The position numbers and the translations under genes are program-made. The notes beneath the pieces are model-generated. The model was not told the origin of the DNA and did not search any database. It saw only the letters and a program-made list of their open reading frames with translations. This document shows, piece by piece, positions 16,916 through 25,542 of a stretch of 45,126 nt of DNA. The stretch is from Rhodospirillaceae bacterium. Lineage in GTDB: Bacteria > Pseudomonadota > Alphaproteobacteria > JAEULC01. The stretch covers positions 1-45,126 of the forward strand of contig JAHFPH010000011.1 in the NCBI GenBank assembly GCA_023266845.1, given 5' to 3'. Each line of letters starts with the position of its first letter. Position 1 is the stretch's first letter.

Positions 16916-19900
16916 TCAAGGTGCCGCGGCCGAACCCGACCGCGTCGGATCGGCGCGGTCCAACAGCCCGTCGGGCAGCGTCATCGCATAGGCCCCGTCG
17001 GTCCACACCAGCGCGCACCGGACCGCGCGGCCCGGATAGATGCCGCGCAAAACCGCGCGATAGGCCGCCATCTGCCGCACATAGGCGCGCGGCGCCTCCT
17101 CGACGCGTCGGGGCGGCGGGCGATTCGTTTTGTAATCGAGGATCAAAACCTCATCCGGCCGCACCACGAGACGGTCCACCTGCCCCGATATGAGGCGGCT
17201 ACCGACGCGTCCGATAATCGCGGCCTCGGCGCGACCTTCCGGACCGAACAGCGGCGCCAGATCGGGCGATTCGAGCACGCGCAGCGTTTCTTCCGCGATC
17301 TGCGCGCGCTGCTCGTCGTTGAGCCCGCGCGCCCAGCGTCCGAGCAACGCGCCAGATGCCGCGCGGCGTTTGTCGGCGGGCAGCTCGGGCAGGACCTGCA
17401 ATAGACGATGGATCAGCAATCCGCGGCGGAAGCGTCGCTCGGCCTCGGCGCCGACGGGCGGCAGCACGGGCTGCTCGCCTTCTTCGTCGAGACTTGAGGG
17501 CGCGAGCGGCGTGGGCGGCTCCGGCTCGGGCGCCGGGTCGCGCCCGGCCCAATCCGGCAATGCGGCGGCCGCAACGCGCGCCTGTTCGTCGAGCGATTTC
17601 GGCTGGGACACCTGGTCCGATTCCAGCACGCGGCGCTCGCCTTCCCAGCCCTCGCCTTCCGGTACGCCCTGCTCCGGCTTCATCGCTTCGATCCGGCTCG
17701 CGCCATCCCGCACTAGGTTGTACCAGCAGGCTTCGCTCGCCGGCCGGTCGCGGCGCCAGCCCGTGACGTAGATGCGATCCTCGGCGCGGGTCAGCGCCAC
17801 GTAAAGCAGCCTGCGGTATTCGCGTTCGCGCGCCGTCTTGGCGCCGTCGCGCGCCAGCGCCGCCACCGCGTCGTCCATCGGCACGCGCGGCGACCATAGC
17901 GGCGTGTCGTCCTTGTCCCACAGCACCGAATTGTCGTGCCGCGGCATCTGCTGCGTGTCGGGCAGGATGACGATCGGCGCCTGCAGGCCTTTCGCACCGT
18001 GCACGGTCATGATGCGAACCTCGTCGCGGCCGCTCTGGTCCAGCTCGCGCTTGATCTCGGCCGCGCCCGCGCGCAGCCATTTCAGGAACCCTTGCAGCGA
18101 CGGCTCGTGCTCGCGCTCGAACGACAGCGCCGCCGCCAGGAACTCGTCGATCGGATCGCCGGCATCGAAGCCGAGCCTTGCGACCAGTTTCCGCCGCCCG
18201 CCGCGCGCGCCGAGGATTTCGGCATAAAGCGCGTAAGGGCCGACGAAATCGGCCCTGGCCAGCAGCGCGCCGAGCTCGGCCAACGCGCGGGCCTCCGGTC
18301 CGTCCGCATCTCCGGCCGCGCGCGCGTTCAGCGCCGCCCACAGGCTGCCGTCGCGCCCATGGGCCAGCCGGTAGAGCTGGTCCTCGGTCAAACCTAGCAG
18401 CGGGCTTTTCAGAACCGCGGCGAGGGTCAGGTCGTCTTCCGGCAGCAGCAGCGCGTCGCCCAACGCCATCAGATCCATCACCGCCAACTGCTCGGTCAGC
18501 ACCATGCGGTCCACGCCCGCTACCGGCACGTTGTGGCGCTTCAGCGCGCGCACCAATTCCTCGACCAGCGCGTCGCGCCGGCGCACCAGCACCATGATGT
18601 CGCCCGGGCGGACGCGCCGGTTTTTCGATTTCAGCAGCTCGGGCGGCGTGACCAGCCATTCCCGCACCGTGTCGGCGATGCGCTGCGCCAGGCGCGCGCG
18701 CGGCTGGTCGGCGTCCACCCGCATGGTCGGCGGCGACCAGGGCGCCATTTCCCCGCCGGCGCGCAACACCGCCGTGGGGGAAAGCTCGGCCAGGCCCGCG
18801 TCGCCCATGCGCTCGGGCTCGTGCTTCAGCGCGTGGCCTTCCTCGACCACCCCGTCGCGCGCCGCGCCGGCGGCGAAAACCGCGTCCACCAGCGCCAGCA
18901 CCGGCGGAGCGGAGCGGAACGACTTCGTCAGCTCGATCGGCAGGAAATCCGCGCTTGCCCGGCGCACGCGTTCGGCGAAATGCCGGCTCATCGCGGCGAA
19001 GGCCGCGGGATCGGCGCGCTGGAAACTGAAGATCGACTGCTTGGGATCACCGACCGCGAACACGGTGCGCGCCGCGTCGCCGCGCACGCCCTCGCCGGCG
19101 AAGAATTCCTCGGTCAGCGCACGCACGATGGCCCATTGGTCGGGATTGGTGTCCTGCGCCTCGTCGATCAATATGTGATCGAGCCCGCCATCGAGCTTGA
19201 ACAGCACCCACCCGGTATTGCCGGGCGCCTCCAGCAGCCGGCGCGTATGCAGCACCAGGTCGTCGTAGTCGAGCACCCCCGCTTCGCGCTTGCGCCGCGC
19301 GTAGAGCGTCAGCATCGCGTCGCCGAGGCGCGCCACGGCCACGGAGGCTTCGGCCACGGCCAGCGCGCGGCGGCGCTCCATGAGCGCGACGATGCGGTGC
19401 GCCTCGGCGGTCAACGCGGCGATCGTGCCGGGATTTTTTTCTTCGACGGCCTTGGTCGCCAAGCGGTCGCGAGGCTCGCCTTTCTGGGTCAGGAAGGCGG
19501 TGATGTAGTCCTTGATCGTCAAAGCTCGCGCGGGCGCATCGGATGCCAGCCAATCGGCGACGACTTGGCCGCGTTCTTTGTCGCTCTTCGAGCCTTGCTG
19601 CAGCGCCTGCACGGCCAGCGTCAACGCCCCGCAGTCGAACGCGCCCTCGGCGCAAGCCGCGGCGAGCAGGTCGGCTTCGCTTTTGACCATGCCCATGCCG
19701 TGGCGCTTGCGGATCGCGGCGGCCAGGCCCTCGATCCCGCCGCTTGCTTGGAGCGCGCGCGACAGGCGCCCGCGTTCGGACGCCAGGGCTTGCATCAACT
19801 TGTTGAAATCGTCCTCGCCGACCCAGGCGGCCAGGCGCGCCAGCGGATCGCCCAGCGCGGGCTCGGGCGCCTCGGCGCCGAGCAGCGTGTCGCGCGCCTC

Positions 19901-20383
19901 GTGCATCATCGCGCGGGCCTGGTCTTCGTCCAGCACGGTGAAATGCGGCGCCAGGCCCGCTTCCAGCGGAAAGCGCTGCAGCACCGACTGGCAGAAGGCG
20001 TGAATCGTCATGATGCGCATTCCGCCCGGCGCGTCGAGAACCTGGGCGAACAGCCGGCGCGCGCGGGCGAGAGTCGATTCGTCGATCTTGTCGTGACCGA
20101 TTTTTTCCAGTTCCTGCTGCAAATCGTCGTCCGGCAGTATCGCCCACAACCCCAGTCGCTCGGCGATGCGCGTGGCCATTTCCGCCGCCGCCGCGCGGGT
20201 GAAGGTAAGGCACAGAATTCGCGTCGGTTTGGTTTCGGGCAGCAGCAGCAGGCGCAGCACGCGCGCGGTCAGCACCTGCGTTTTGCCGGTGCCGGCCGAG
20301 GCCTCGACCCAGGCCGAGATGCGCGGATCGGCGGCCTGGCGTTGGGCCGGGGTCAGCTCCAGCGGGTTGAAATCCGGCGTCAC
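16916..20383 (-). CDS. addA: Double-strand break repair helicase AddA
   Basis: The UvrD-type helicase-nuclease subunit of AddAB, which resects double-strand breaks for RecA loading. 1155 residues from GTG 20383, which forms a GTGA overlap with the addB stop; an ATG at 20407 is the alternative. Helicase motifs are visible: Walker A in VEASAGTGKTQVL, ARILCLTFTRAAAAEM-like motif Ia, HILIDEAQDTNPDQW (Walker B), FAVGDPKQSIFSFQRADP, VRIMTVHGAKGLQAPIVIL and LLYVALTRAEDRIYV. The RecB-type nuclease motif VLILDYKTNRPPP lies near the C-terminus. Length fits the alphaproteobacterial family. Confidence 0.95.
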   Translation of the reverse strand: MTPDFNPLELTPAQRQAADPRISAWVEASAGTGKTQVLTARVLRLLLLPETKPTRILCLTFTRAAAAEMATRIAERLGLWAILPDDDLQQELEKIGHDKIDESTLARARRLFAQVLDAPGGMRIMTIHAFCQSVLQRFPLEAGLAPHFTVLDEDQARAMMHEARDTLLGAEAPEPALGDPLARLAAWVGEDDFNKLMQALASERGRLSRALQASGGIEGLAAAIRKRHGMGMVKSEADLLAAACAEGAFDCGALTLAVQALQQGSKSDKERGQVVADWLASDAPARALTIKDYITAFLTQKGEPRDRLATKAVEEKNPGTIAALTAEAHRIVALMERRRALAVAEASVAVARLGDAMLTLYARRKREAGVLDYDDLVLHTRRLLEAPGNTGWVLFKLDGGLDHILIDEAQDTNPDQWAIVRALTEEFFAGEGVRGDAARTVFAVGDPKQSIFSFQRADPAAFAAMSRHFAERVRRASADFLPIELTKSFRSAPPVLALVDAVFAAGAARDGVVEEGHALKHEPERMGDAGLAELSPTAVLRAGGEMAPWSPPTMRVDADQPRARLAQRIADTVREWLVTPPELLKSKNRRVRPGDIMVLVRRRDALVEELVRALKRHNVPVAGVDRMVLTEQLAVMDLMALGDALLLPEDDLTLAAVLKSPLLGLTEDQLYRLAHGRDGSLWAALNARAAGDADGPEARALAELGALLARADFVGPYALYAEILGARGGRRKLVARLGFDAGDPIDEFLAAALSFEREHEPSLQGFLKWLRAGAAEIKRELDQSGRDEVRIMTVHGAKGLQAPIVILPDTQQMPRHDNSVLWDKDDTPLWSPRVPMDDAVAALARDGAKTAREREYRRLLYVALTRAEDRIYVTGWRRDRPASEACWYNLVRDGASRIEAMKPEQGVPEGEGWEGERRVLESDQVSQPKSLDEQARVAAAALPDWAGRDPAPEPEPPTPLAPSSLDEEGEQPVLPPVGAEAERRFRRGLLIHRLLQVLPELPADKRRAASGALLGRWARGLNDEQRAQIAEETLRVLESPDLAPLFGPEGRAEAAIIGRVGSRLISGQVDRLVVRPDEVLILDYKTNRPPPRRVEEAPRAYVRQMAAYRAVLRGIYPGRAVRCALVWTDGAYAMTLPDGLLDRADPTRSGSAAAP

Positions 20384-23340
20384 TGGTCGTCCTCGGCCGA
20401 CGACCATTCCTGCACCCGCGCCAAGTGGTCGTAGTCCGAATAGACCGGCGCGAAAGCGGCGCGCGGACGCGATTCATAGGGCGTGTCGGCCTTGTCGTAA
20501 GCCGCGATCAACCGCAGCAAGCCCGCCATCGCCTGCTCGGCGATGCCGTTCGGGTCGCCGGCGACCGCGGTTATCTTGCCCGGCTCCGCGCCGCCGCTGA
20601 GGCGCCAGACTTCCAGCGCGGCAATCTCGGCCTTGCCGACTGATTTGAATCCGCCCTGCCTGGCAATGGCGGCTTCCAGCGGCAATTGCGGCGCCATGCC
20701 CAGATCGACCTGTTTCTGGCTCGGCGCCTGCCCGGTCTTGTAGTCGATGATGACCAGCCCGCCCTCCTTCAATCGGTCGATGCGATCGGCCTTGGCGGTA
20801 AGATGGAACGGGCCGCCGGGCGCGTCGAAATCCAGCGCGCCGCTTATTTCCGCCGCGCTTTCGGTCAGCGATGGTCGGCGCGCGCGCTCCTGGTCCACGA
20901 ACCAGCGCGCCGCGCGCTCGAAGCGCGGCCACCAGAACGCGGCCACTCCCGGCCGCGAGTCGAAGGGGCGGAACACCTCGCGCCCCACGTCGAGCAACCG
21001 GTCGTAAGCGTCTTCCGGCAGCTCCTTCGGAAACCGGCTGAGAAATTTTTCCAGCGCGTCGTGGATCAGGATGCCGCGGTCGGCGGCGCCCGGCTGCTCG
21101 TCGATATCCGCGAGCCGGCGCAACCGCAGGATGTGCCGGGCGTAAATCGCATAGGGATCGCGCATCCACATTTCGATCTGCGTGACCGACAGATGGCGCG
21201 GCCGCGCGGCGACGGGCGGACGCGGCGCGGGACGCTCGGCCGCGGCGATCTTTTCGGGACGGTCGAGCCGCTCCTGCCAATCCAGCCAATGACCCTCGCG
21301 CAGCGCCTTGGCGCGGCCGCCCGCGCGCAACACGGCGTTAAGCCGCAATAGCCAACGCGACGGCACCATTGGCGCGCCGTCCACACGCGCCGAGCGCGTC
21401 AGGATCGCCTCGCCCGCCAGAAAGCCTTGCGCGAAATCGTGCGCCGACAAACCGATGCGCCGCTCGGGCAGCGGCAAGCCGAACTCCTGGCGCATCGGGC
21501 GGCTGAGCCAGGGGTCGTCCGGCGGCTTGGGCGGCCACACGCCTTCGTTCAGCCCGCCGAGGATCAGCCGGTCGGCCTGTTGCAGGCGCGCCTCGAGCAA
21601 TCCCCAGATCGCCAGACGCGGATGCTGGCCGCGGCGCGGGCGCACGACCGCGCCTTGCAGCAGACCTAGGAAAAGCTGCGGATAGTCGGCGCCGTCGATC
21701 GCGCCCATCGCATCGGCCGAGGATTTGATTTCGTCGAACCGCAGAACAAGCGCCTCGCCCGCCTCGCCCATTCGCAAGGCCGGCGCGCCATCCGCGCCGG
21801 TGGCCAGGAACGAGGCGAAATCCCAATGCGCCGCGAGCAGTTCTTCCAGTTTCGCGCGCCGCTGCCGCAGCAGATCGGCGAATTTTCGCGAAACTTCGTT
21901 GAGCCGCGTGATCCATTGGAGCAGCGCCCGGTCCGGTTCCTCGATGCTTCTCAGCGCGGCGGCGATGCCGGCGAAGCCCGGCGCGGGGCGCGGGCCGCGC
22001 AACGCCGCGAGCTCCAACCGCCGCGTCAGCTTGCGGAACTCCTCGCGCGCCATGCCGCCCGAGGCGAGCGGATGCTTGAAGCAGGCGAGCAGCGGCACCG
22101 GCGCCACACGCTCCGCCAGCATGCGCGCGACCAGGCGCATGAACACGGCAGGCGGCGTCGCGGCCAGATCGATCCCCGCGGAATCGTCGATCGCGATGTT
22201 CCAGCGCCTGAGCTCGGCCGTCACGCGATGCGCCAGCGCGCGGTCCGGCGTGACCAGCGCGGCGGTCTTGCCGGGCGCCTCCAGCGTCTCGCGCAGCATC
22301 AACGCGATGGCGGCAGCCTCTTCGCGCGGCGAGAGGCAATCCACGCGCCGCACATCGGCGGTGGCGTCGGCGCCGAATTTTCCAAGGCCGCTCCAGGAAT
22401 GCGTGGCGTCGGCCGGGCGCATCGCCGCGCTCAGCAATTTCGCCCGCGCCAGCCGCGGCTGGGTTATGCCCGTGGGCCAATCGCCCACCTGCCCCGGCCC
22501 CAGCTCCAGATGCCGCACCAGCTTCGCCATCGCGTGCTGCGGATGCGCGGGATCGTCCAGGATCGCCTGCTCGTCCTCCATGACCGCCGCGCGATCGAAG
22601 CCCGGCAGGATCACCGCGCCGCGCTTAAGCGCCGCGACCGCCTTCATCAGATCGGCCGTGGCGGGCACGCTGCCGGTCGAGCCGGCGATCAACACGCGGC
22701 CCGCGGGCGGGCGCTCCGACCATCGCTCGGCCAACAGCCCCAGCGCCTTATCGCGCCGTTCCGCCGGGTCCATCGCGCCTTCGTCCTTAAGGATTTTCGG
22801 CCAGTGCTCGGTGATGAGCTTCAGGAAATCGAGCGTCTTGCTCCAGTGCTGGGCGAATCTCTCCGGCACAAGCTCTTTGAGCTTGTCGAAAGATCGGCGT
22901 TCGGTATGGGCCTGGTCGAGCAGTCGCGCGAGCGAACCGGCCAACCGCAACGCCTGGTCGGCGGTGACCGGCATGTCCGGCCGCGCCATGATCAAGCGCG
23001 CGAGCAGCATCAGCCGGCGCGCCGGTGCGATCGCCGGCGGCAGCGCGGCGTCCTCCAGCGACGCGACCGCGTCGCCCGACATGAGCGCCGCGTCGTCCTC
23101 GTCCACGTCGCCGATCGGCCTTAGCGCCGGCAACAGCATGGCCCGGCCGCCCGAGGCGCGCAGGAAAGCGTCGCTGAGCGCGCGCACGGCGCGGCGATGC
23201 GGCAGCAGGATCGTGATCTCGGAAAGCTTCAGTGGATCGCCGGATTCGCGCAGCAGACCCTGGGCCAGCGCGTCGGCGAATGCCACGCCCGGCGGCACGG
23301 TGAAGACGCGGCGCATCCCGGAAGGCGGGGCGCCGCTCAT
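20380..23340 (-). CDS. addB: Double-strand break repair protein AddB
   Basis: The AddA partner, 986 residues. The N-terminal half is a degenerate helicase-like region beginning with RVFTVPPGVAFADALAQGLL, without a functional Walker A, as in other alphaproteobacterial AddB. PRHLSVTQIEMWMRDPYAIY and the nuclease segment containing AKADRID and GLVIIDYKTGQAPS form the C-terminal PD-(D/E)XK nuclease. It lies 3 bases after murU and overlaps addA by 4 bases, which fits stoichiometric assembly of the heterodimer. Confidence 0.94.
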   Translation of the reverse strand: MSGAPPSGMRRVFTVPPGVAFADALAQGLLRESGDPLKLSEITILLPHRRAVRALSDAFLRASGGRAMLLPALRPIGDVDEDDAALMSGDAVASLEDAALPPAIAPARRLMLLARLIMARPDMPVTADQALRLAGSLARLLDQAHTERRSFDKLKELVPERFAQHWSKTLDFLKLITEHWPKILKDEGAMDPAERRDKALGLLAERWSERPPAGRVLIAGSTGSVPATADLMKAVAALKRGAVILPGFDRAAVMEDEQAILDDPAHPQHAMAKLVRHLELGPGQVGDWPTGITQPRLARAKLLSAAMRPADATHSWSGLGKFGADATADVRRVDCLSPREEAAAIALMLRETLEAPGKTAALVTPDRALAHRVTAELRRWNIAIDDSAGIDLAATPPAVFMRLVARMLAERVAPVPLLACFKHPLASGGMAREEFRKLTRRLELAALRGPRPAPGFAGIAAALRSIEEPDRALLQWITRLNEVSRKFADLLRQRRAKLEELLAAHWDFASFLATGADGAPALRMGEAGEALVLRFDEIKSSADAMGAIDGADYPQLFLGLLQGAVVRPRRGQHPRLAIWGLLEARLQQADRLILGGLNEGVWPPKPPDDPWLSRPMRQEFGLPLPERRIGLSAHDFAQGFLAGEAILTRSARVDGAPMVPSRWLLRLNAVLRAGGRAKALREGHWLDWQERLDRPEKIAAAERPAPRPPVAARPRHLSVTQIEMWMRDPYAIYARHILRLRRLADIDEQPGAADRGILIHDALEKFLSRFPKELPEDAYDRLLDVGREVFRPFDSRPGVAAFWWPRFERAARWFVDQERARRPSLTESAAEISGALDFDAPGGPFHLTAKADRIDRLKEGGLVIIDYKTGQAPSQKQVDLGMAPQLPLEAAIARQGGFKSVGKAEIAALEVWRLSGGAEPGKITAVAGDPNGIAEQAMAGLLRLIAAYDKADTPYESRPRAAFAPVYSDYDHLARVQEWSSAEDDQ

Positions 23341-23343
23341 GGG

Positions 23344-24072
23344 TTAGCGCGCCGCTTGCTCGATGCGCGGCAGCTCGCGCTGGGCCAGGGCGAGGCCGTC
23401 TGGCGTGCCGATATGGAACCAGTGCCCGTCATGCGCCACAGCATACAGCCGCTTCGCCGCCTCGGCGCGGTCGTAGAGCAGGTTGAGCGAGAAGCGCCCC
23501 GGCTTCGCCCCGGCGAACAGACGCGGATGCAGGATCTGCAGCCCGGTGAAAACGTAGGGCGCCGACTCGTCGCGCTTGCGCCGGCGCAGGCGCATGCCCG
23601 GCGTCAGGAAAAAATCGCCCCGCCCGTCGTAGTCCGGGCTGCGCGCCTTGGCGTTGACCAGCAGCAGCGCGTCCATGCGCGCGTCGTCCCAGGACTGGGC
23701 AAGGCGCGCGAGCGCGGGCTCGGGCCCATCGACCCAGGCGATGTCGCTGTTGACGACGTAGAACGGCCCGCCACCCAGGCGGCCTAGGGCCTGCATCACC
23801 CCGCCGCCGGTCTCGAGCAACACCTTTTCGGGGGAAAACGAAATCGCCGGCCGCTGGCGCCGCGACAGATGCTTTTCGATCTTCTCGCCAAGATAATGCG
23901 TGTTGACAACGGCACTTTCGACGCCCGCCTCGGCCAGCCGGTCGAGAGCGCGGTCGATCAGCGCGCGCCCCGCCACTTCGATCAACGGCTTGGGCAGTTG
24001 CTCGGTGATGGGTCTGAGGCGCAGCCCCAGGCCCGCCGCCAGCACCATCGCGCGCTTCGGAGCGGCCGTCAT
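23344..24072 (-). CDS. murU: Nucleotidyltransferase, N-acetylmuramate 1-phosphate uridylyltransferase type
   Basis: 242 residues from ATG 24072, in an ATGA overlap with the upstream kinase gene. The GT-A nucleotidyltransferase signature AMVLAAGLGLRLRPITEQ and the following LPKPLIEVAGRALIDR are intact; VVNSDIAWVDG provides the metal aspartate, and ETGGGVMQAL the sugar pocket. With the adjacent AmgK-type kinase this matches the anomeric-kinase/uridylyltransferase shunt that turns recycled MurNAc into UDP-MurNAc, bypassing MurA and giving intrinsic fosfomycin tolerance in Pseudomonas putida and Caulobacter. Assignment rests on the pair; a different sugar specificity is possible. Confidence 0.85.
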   Translation of the reverse strand: MTAAPKRAMVLAAGLGLRLRPITEQLPKPLIEVAGRALIDRALDRLAEAGVESAVVNTHYLGEKIEKHLSRRQRPAISFSPEKVLLETGGGVMQALGRLGGGPFYVVNSDIAWVDGPEPALARLAQSWDDARMDALLLVNAKARSPDYDGRGDFFLTPGMRLRRRKRDESAPYVFTGLQILHPRLFAGAKPGRFSLNLLYDRAEAAKRLYAVAHDGHWFHIGTPDGLALAQRELPRIEQAAR

Positions 24073-25076
24073 GCGGCGAGACTCTTGGGGATGGTGCGCA
24101 AATGTGGCGGCACGTTGCGGTCGATCCAGTCGCGCATCGGGGCAAGGGCGGGGTTTTTCAAGTCGCCTTCCAGCCACCGCCAGGCGCGCGGGATATGCTT
24201 CAGATACGCTGATTTGCCGTCGCGCACGCAAAGCCGGGTGAAGATGCCGATGATCTTGGCGCTGCGCTGCGCGCCGAGGATGGCATAGCTGGCGGCGAAG
24301 GCGGCGCGGTTCATTTTCGGGAAAGCATCGAGGTACCGCGCGTACATCCGGGCAGCGAGTCCGGGCGCGATGTCGCGCCGCGCGTCTTCAAGCAGCGAAA
24401 CGAGGTCGTAGCTGACCGGGCCGATCACCGCGTCCTGGAAGTCCAATACGCCGCAGGAAGCCGCGTCGGCGCGGCCCTTCAGCAGCATCAAATTGTCGAT
24501 GTGGAAGTCGCGCAGCACCAGCGTGTCGGGCACGACGCGCGCCGCAGCGAACAATTCGTGCCAGATCGACAGGTATTCGCCGCGCAGCGCCTCGGTTGTC
24601 GGCTTTCCGGCGGCGGCGGGCAGGAACCAATCCGTCAGCAGCGACGCTTCGGCCAGCAGGCGCTGGTCGTCGTAGGGCGGCACGCCCTTGCCGTCCGCCG
24701 GCGTGAACCGCCGCTGCAGCCCGGTCAGCGCATCCACGGCCAGGCCATAGAGCGTGTGCTCGTCATGCCCGCGCTTGAGCAGCGCGGTATAGGTGTCGTC
24801 GCCGAAATCCTCGATCAGCAGCAAGCCGTTCGCCGCGTCTTCCGCCAGAATCTCCGGCGCGCTGAGGCCAAGGCGTTTCAGCAGCCGCGCGATCGTCACA
24901 TAGGGCCGCACGTTCTCGCGCTCCGGCGGCGCGTCCATCAGCAGCGCGGAGCGCCCGTCCATGCTGAGGCGATGATAGCGGCGGAACGACGCGTCGCCCG
25001 GCAACGCCGCGCGTTTGGCCGCGCCCCAGCCCTGGGCGGCGAGGAACGCGTCGAACAACAGCGCGCGATCAGGCAT
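24069..25076 (-). CDS. amgK: Cell-wall amino-sugar kinase, AmgK-type phosphotransferase
   Basis: 335 residues from ATG 25076. It has an aminoglycoside-phosphotransferase fold: LPGDASFRRYHRL is the nucleotide loop, LLIEDFGDDTYTALL the hinge, LVLRDFHIDNLML the catalytic HxD loop, and CGVLDFQDAVIGPVSYDL the metal-binding DFQD. AmgK phosphorylates MurNAc or GlcNAc at C1 for MurU. Its start overlaps the tsaE stop by 8 bases and its stop overlaps the murU start by 4 bases. The gene order tsaE-amgK-murU is conserved in alphaproteobacteria and supports the call over a drug-resistance kinase. Confidence 0.87.
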   Translation of the reverse strand: MPDRALLFDAFLAAQGWGAAKRAALPGDASFRRYHRLSMDGRSALLMDAPPERENVRPYVTIARLLKRLGLSAPEILAEDAANGLLLIEDFGDDTYTALLKRGHDEHTLYGLAVDALTGLQRRFTPADGKGVPPYDDQRLLAEASLLTDWFLPAAAGKPTTEALRGEYLSIWHELFAAARVVPDTLVLRDFHIDNLMLLKGRADAASCGVLDFQDAVIGPVSYDLVSLLEDARRDIAPGLAARMYARYLDAFPKMNRAAFAASYAILGAQRSAKIIGIFTRLCVRDGKSAYLKHIPRAWRWLEGDLKNPALAPMRDWIDRNVPPHLRTIPKSLAA

Positions 25077-25542
25077 CGGCGAGCCGCCCGCGCCACGCGC
25101 CGTGGCCGGTGAGCGCGGCGACGCGTCGTTCGGGTGCGTCCGCATACGCCAGCGCGAGATCGAGCCGTTCGCGCGGCAGCCTGTCGCCCAGGCGCTCCGG
25201 CCATTCGATCAACGCGATGCCCTCGGCAAGCGCTTCGTCCAACCCAAGCTCTTCCGCGTCTTCCGGCCGGACCAGCCGGTATAGGTCGAAATGCCAGACC
25301 GTCACGCGGCTCAGGTCGTAGCTCTGCACCAGGGTGAAGGTCGGGCTGGGCACTTCTTCCGGCGCCGCCGCGCCGTGACGGCCGGCGAGGGTGCGGATGA
25401 ATCCGCGGGCGAATTCCGTCTTGCCCACGCCCAGAGGGCCCGACAATGCAATCACATCGCGCGGCCGCGCGATGCCCGCGAGGCGCGCGGCGAGGCGCTT
25501 GGTCGCCTCGGGTCCATCGAGCTTGATCGTGGCTGGAATCAG
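25069..25542 (-). CDS. tsaE: tRNA threonylcarbamoyladenosine biosynthesis ATPase TsaE
   Basis: The ATPase that activates the TsaBD complex for t6A37 tRNA modification. IALSGPLGVGKTEFARGF is the P-loop, PSPTFTLVQSYDL the switch region, and VWHFDLYRLVRPEDAEELGLDE the Walker-B-like segment, followed by IEWPERLGDRLP. The only ATG/GTG/TTG in frame is GTG 25455, which would put the P-loop at residue 6 and remove the family's first strand. Homologous sequence (TIKLDGPEATKRLAARLAG) extends upstream to CTG 25542-25540, and the frame is closed by TGA 21 bases before the CTG. The CTG overlaps the GTPase stop as CTGA, like other overlaps here, so I take CTG as the start (157 residues). Confidence 0.85.
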   Translation of the reverse strand: MIPATIKLDGPEATKRLAARLAGIARPRDVIALSGPLGVGKTEFARGFIRTLAGRHGAAAPEEVPSPTFTLVQSYDLSRVTVWHFDLYRLVRPEDAEELGLDEALAEGIALIEWPERLGDRLPRERLDLALAYADAPERRVAALTGHGAWRGRLADA